Shown here piece after piece: positions 63,780 to 64,000 of a DNA stretch of 64,000 bases. A model generated the notes under the pieces. It was not told where the DNA came from, did not search any database, and saw only the letters and a program-made list of their open reading frames with translations. The DNA is from DASQPA01 sp963757335 (GTDB lineage Bacteria; Acidobacteriota; Thermoanaerobaculia; Multivoradales; UBA5704), in NCBI GenBank assembly GCA_963757335.1, contig CAVWRJ010000013.1:744001-808000 (forward strand), given 5' to 3'. Numbering within the stretch: position 1 is the stretch's first letter; each line of letters starts with the position of its first letter. Position numbers and translations under genes: made by a program.

Positions 63780-64000
63780 CTAGCGCCGCACCCGAATCCG
63801 GAAGATGCCATGTTGCTCGCTGCCGGCATAGAGAACGTCGGGGTCGCGCGGGTCGATCAGCAGGCTGCCGTCGGTGTGCCCCGGCGGCAGGCCGTTGGTG
63901 AGACCGGTCCAGGTGGCGCCCAGGTCTGCGCTGCGCAGGATGCCGCCCCGGAAGAGCCCGAGGTAGAGGACGACCGGAGACCGCGGATCGACGACCAGCG
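63780..64000 (-). CDS. C-terminal end of a BNR/VPS10-type beta-propeller protein (partial)
   Basis: The minus strand is open from the right edge to a TAG at 63780-63782 and gives about 73 residues: LVVDPRSPVVLYLGLFRGGI, LRSADLGATWTGLTNGLPPG, then LLIDPRDPDVLYAGSEQHGI and FRIRVRR. The repeated I-D-P-x-x-P-x-x-L-Y-x-G plus S-x-D-x-G-x-T-W motif is that of sortilin/VPS10 and BNR (Asp-box) propellers, usually secreted. The rest lies outside the window. Confidence 0.75.
   Translation of the reverse strand, partial: LVVDPRSPVVLYLGLFRGGILRSADLGATWTGLTNGLPPGHTDGSLLIDPRDPDVLYAGSEQHGIFRIRVRR

Overview
This is a 64 kb stretch of a high-GC, Gram-negative chromosome. Mpl and MltA point to a recycled, thin peptidoglycan layer beneath an outer membrane. 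A PilT motor, DUF1573 and DUF6526 proteins, large secreted S9 and S10 peptidases, TolB-like and BNR propellers and F0 subunits with signal peptides fit a deep-branching lineage such as Acidobacteriota (Thermoanaerobaculia/Holophagae-like). That placement is inferred from gene content; there is no rRNA gene in the window.

Layout. 0-11.4 kb: metabolic and housekeeping genes (iron alcohol dehydrogenase, GNAT, Lon, S10 carboxypeptidase, succinate-semialdehyde dehydrogenase, tRNA-Ser(GCT), MltA, MATE exporter, tRNA-Glu(CTC)). 11.6-18.2 kb: an FHA-GAF-cyclase, an S9 peptidase fused to an FGE-sulfatase-like domain, a VOC protein, a secreted alpha/beta hydrolase and the first repeat island. 18.4-25.9 kb: a cell-wall block (AMIN amidase, GerMN lipoprotein-like protein, MurI, RNase PH, DUF1573, Mpl, glutamate formimidoyltransferase). 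26-39 kb: a TPR membrane protein, an RDD protein, a complete minus-strand ATP synthase operon (atpZ-I-B-E-F-H-A-G-D-C plus one unknown membrane gene) and divergent pilT. 39.1-46.1 kb: an accessory zone with a DUF433/DUF5615 toxin-antitoxin pair split by an IS630 element, an orphan MNT nucleotidyltransferase, a Uma2-SnoaL-DUF433-kinase operon, a lanthipeptide-like precursor, an MBL-fold protein and the second repeat island. 46.1-64 kb: threonine dehydratase, secreted and metallopeptidase-like proteins, a degenerate NtrC-type AAA+ regulator, a class V aminotransferase, a flippase-like protein, a ShosTA-like defence pair, a CDGSH protein, a TolB/peptidase-MA protein, ThiI and a GNAT.

Three things stand out. 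First, two intergenic islands 28 kb apart share an identical 35-bp anchor and the same degenerate 42-bp (2 x 21) unit, which changes strand within each island. Second, tandem 9-bp repeats, several with a GGCATCGGC-like core, lie inside many unrelated coding sequences, and two of them coincide with reading-frame breaks (lon and the GerMN gene). Third, the accessory zone holds compact defence or toxin-like modules, including a DUF433 gene overlapping an A/T-rich protein kinase gene.

At least six genes (lon, GerMN, the 49.7 kb metallopeptidase, the 58.7 kb TolB-like gene, thiI and the last GNAT) carry single-base frame breaks. Uncorrected sequencing indels are the simplest explanation for most of them.
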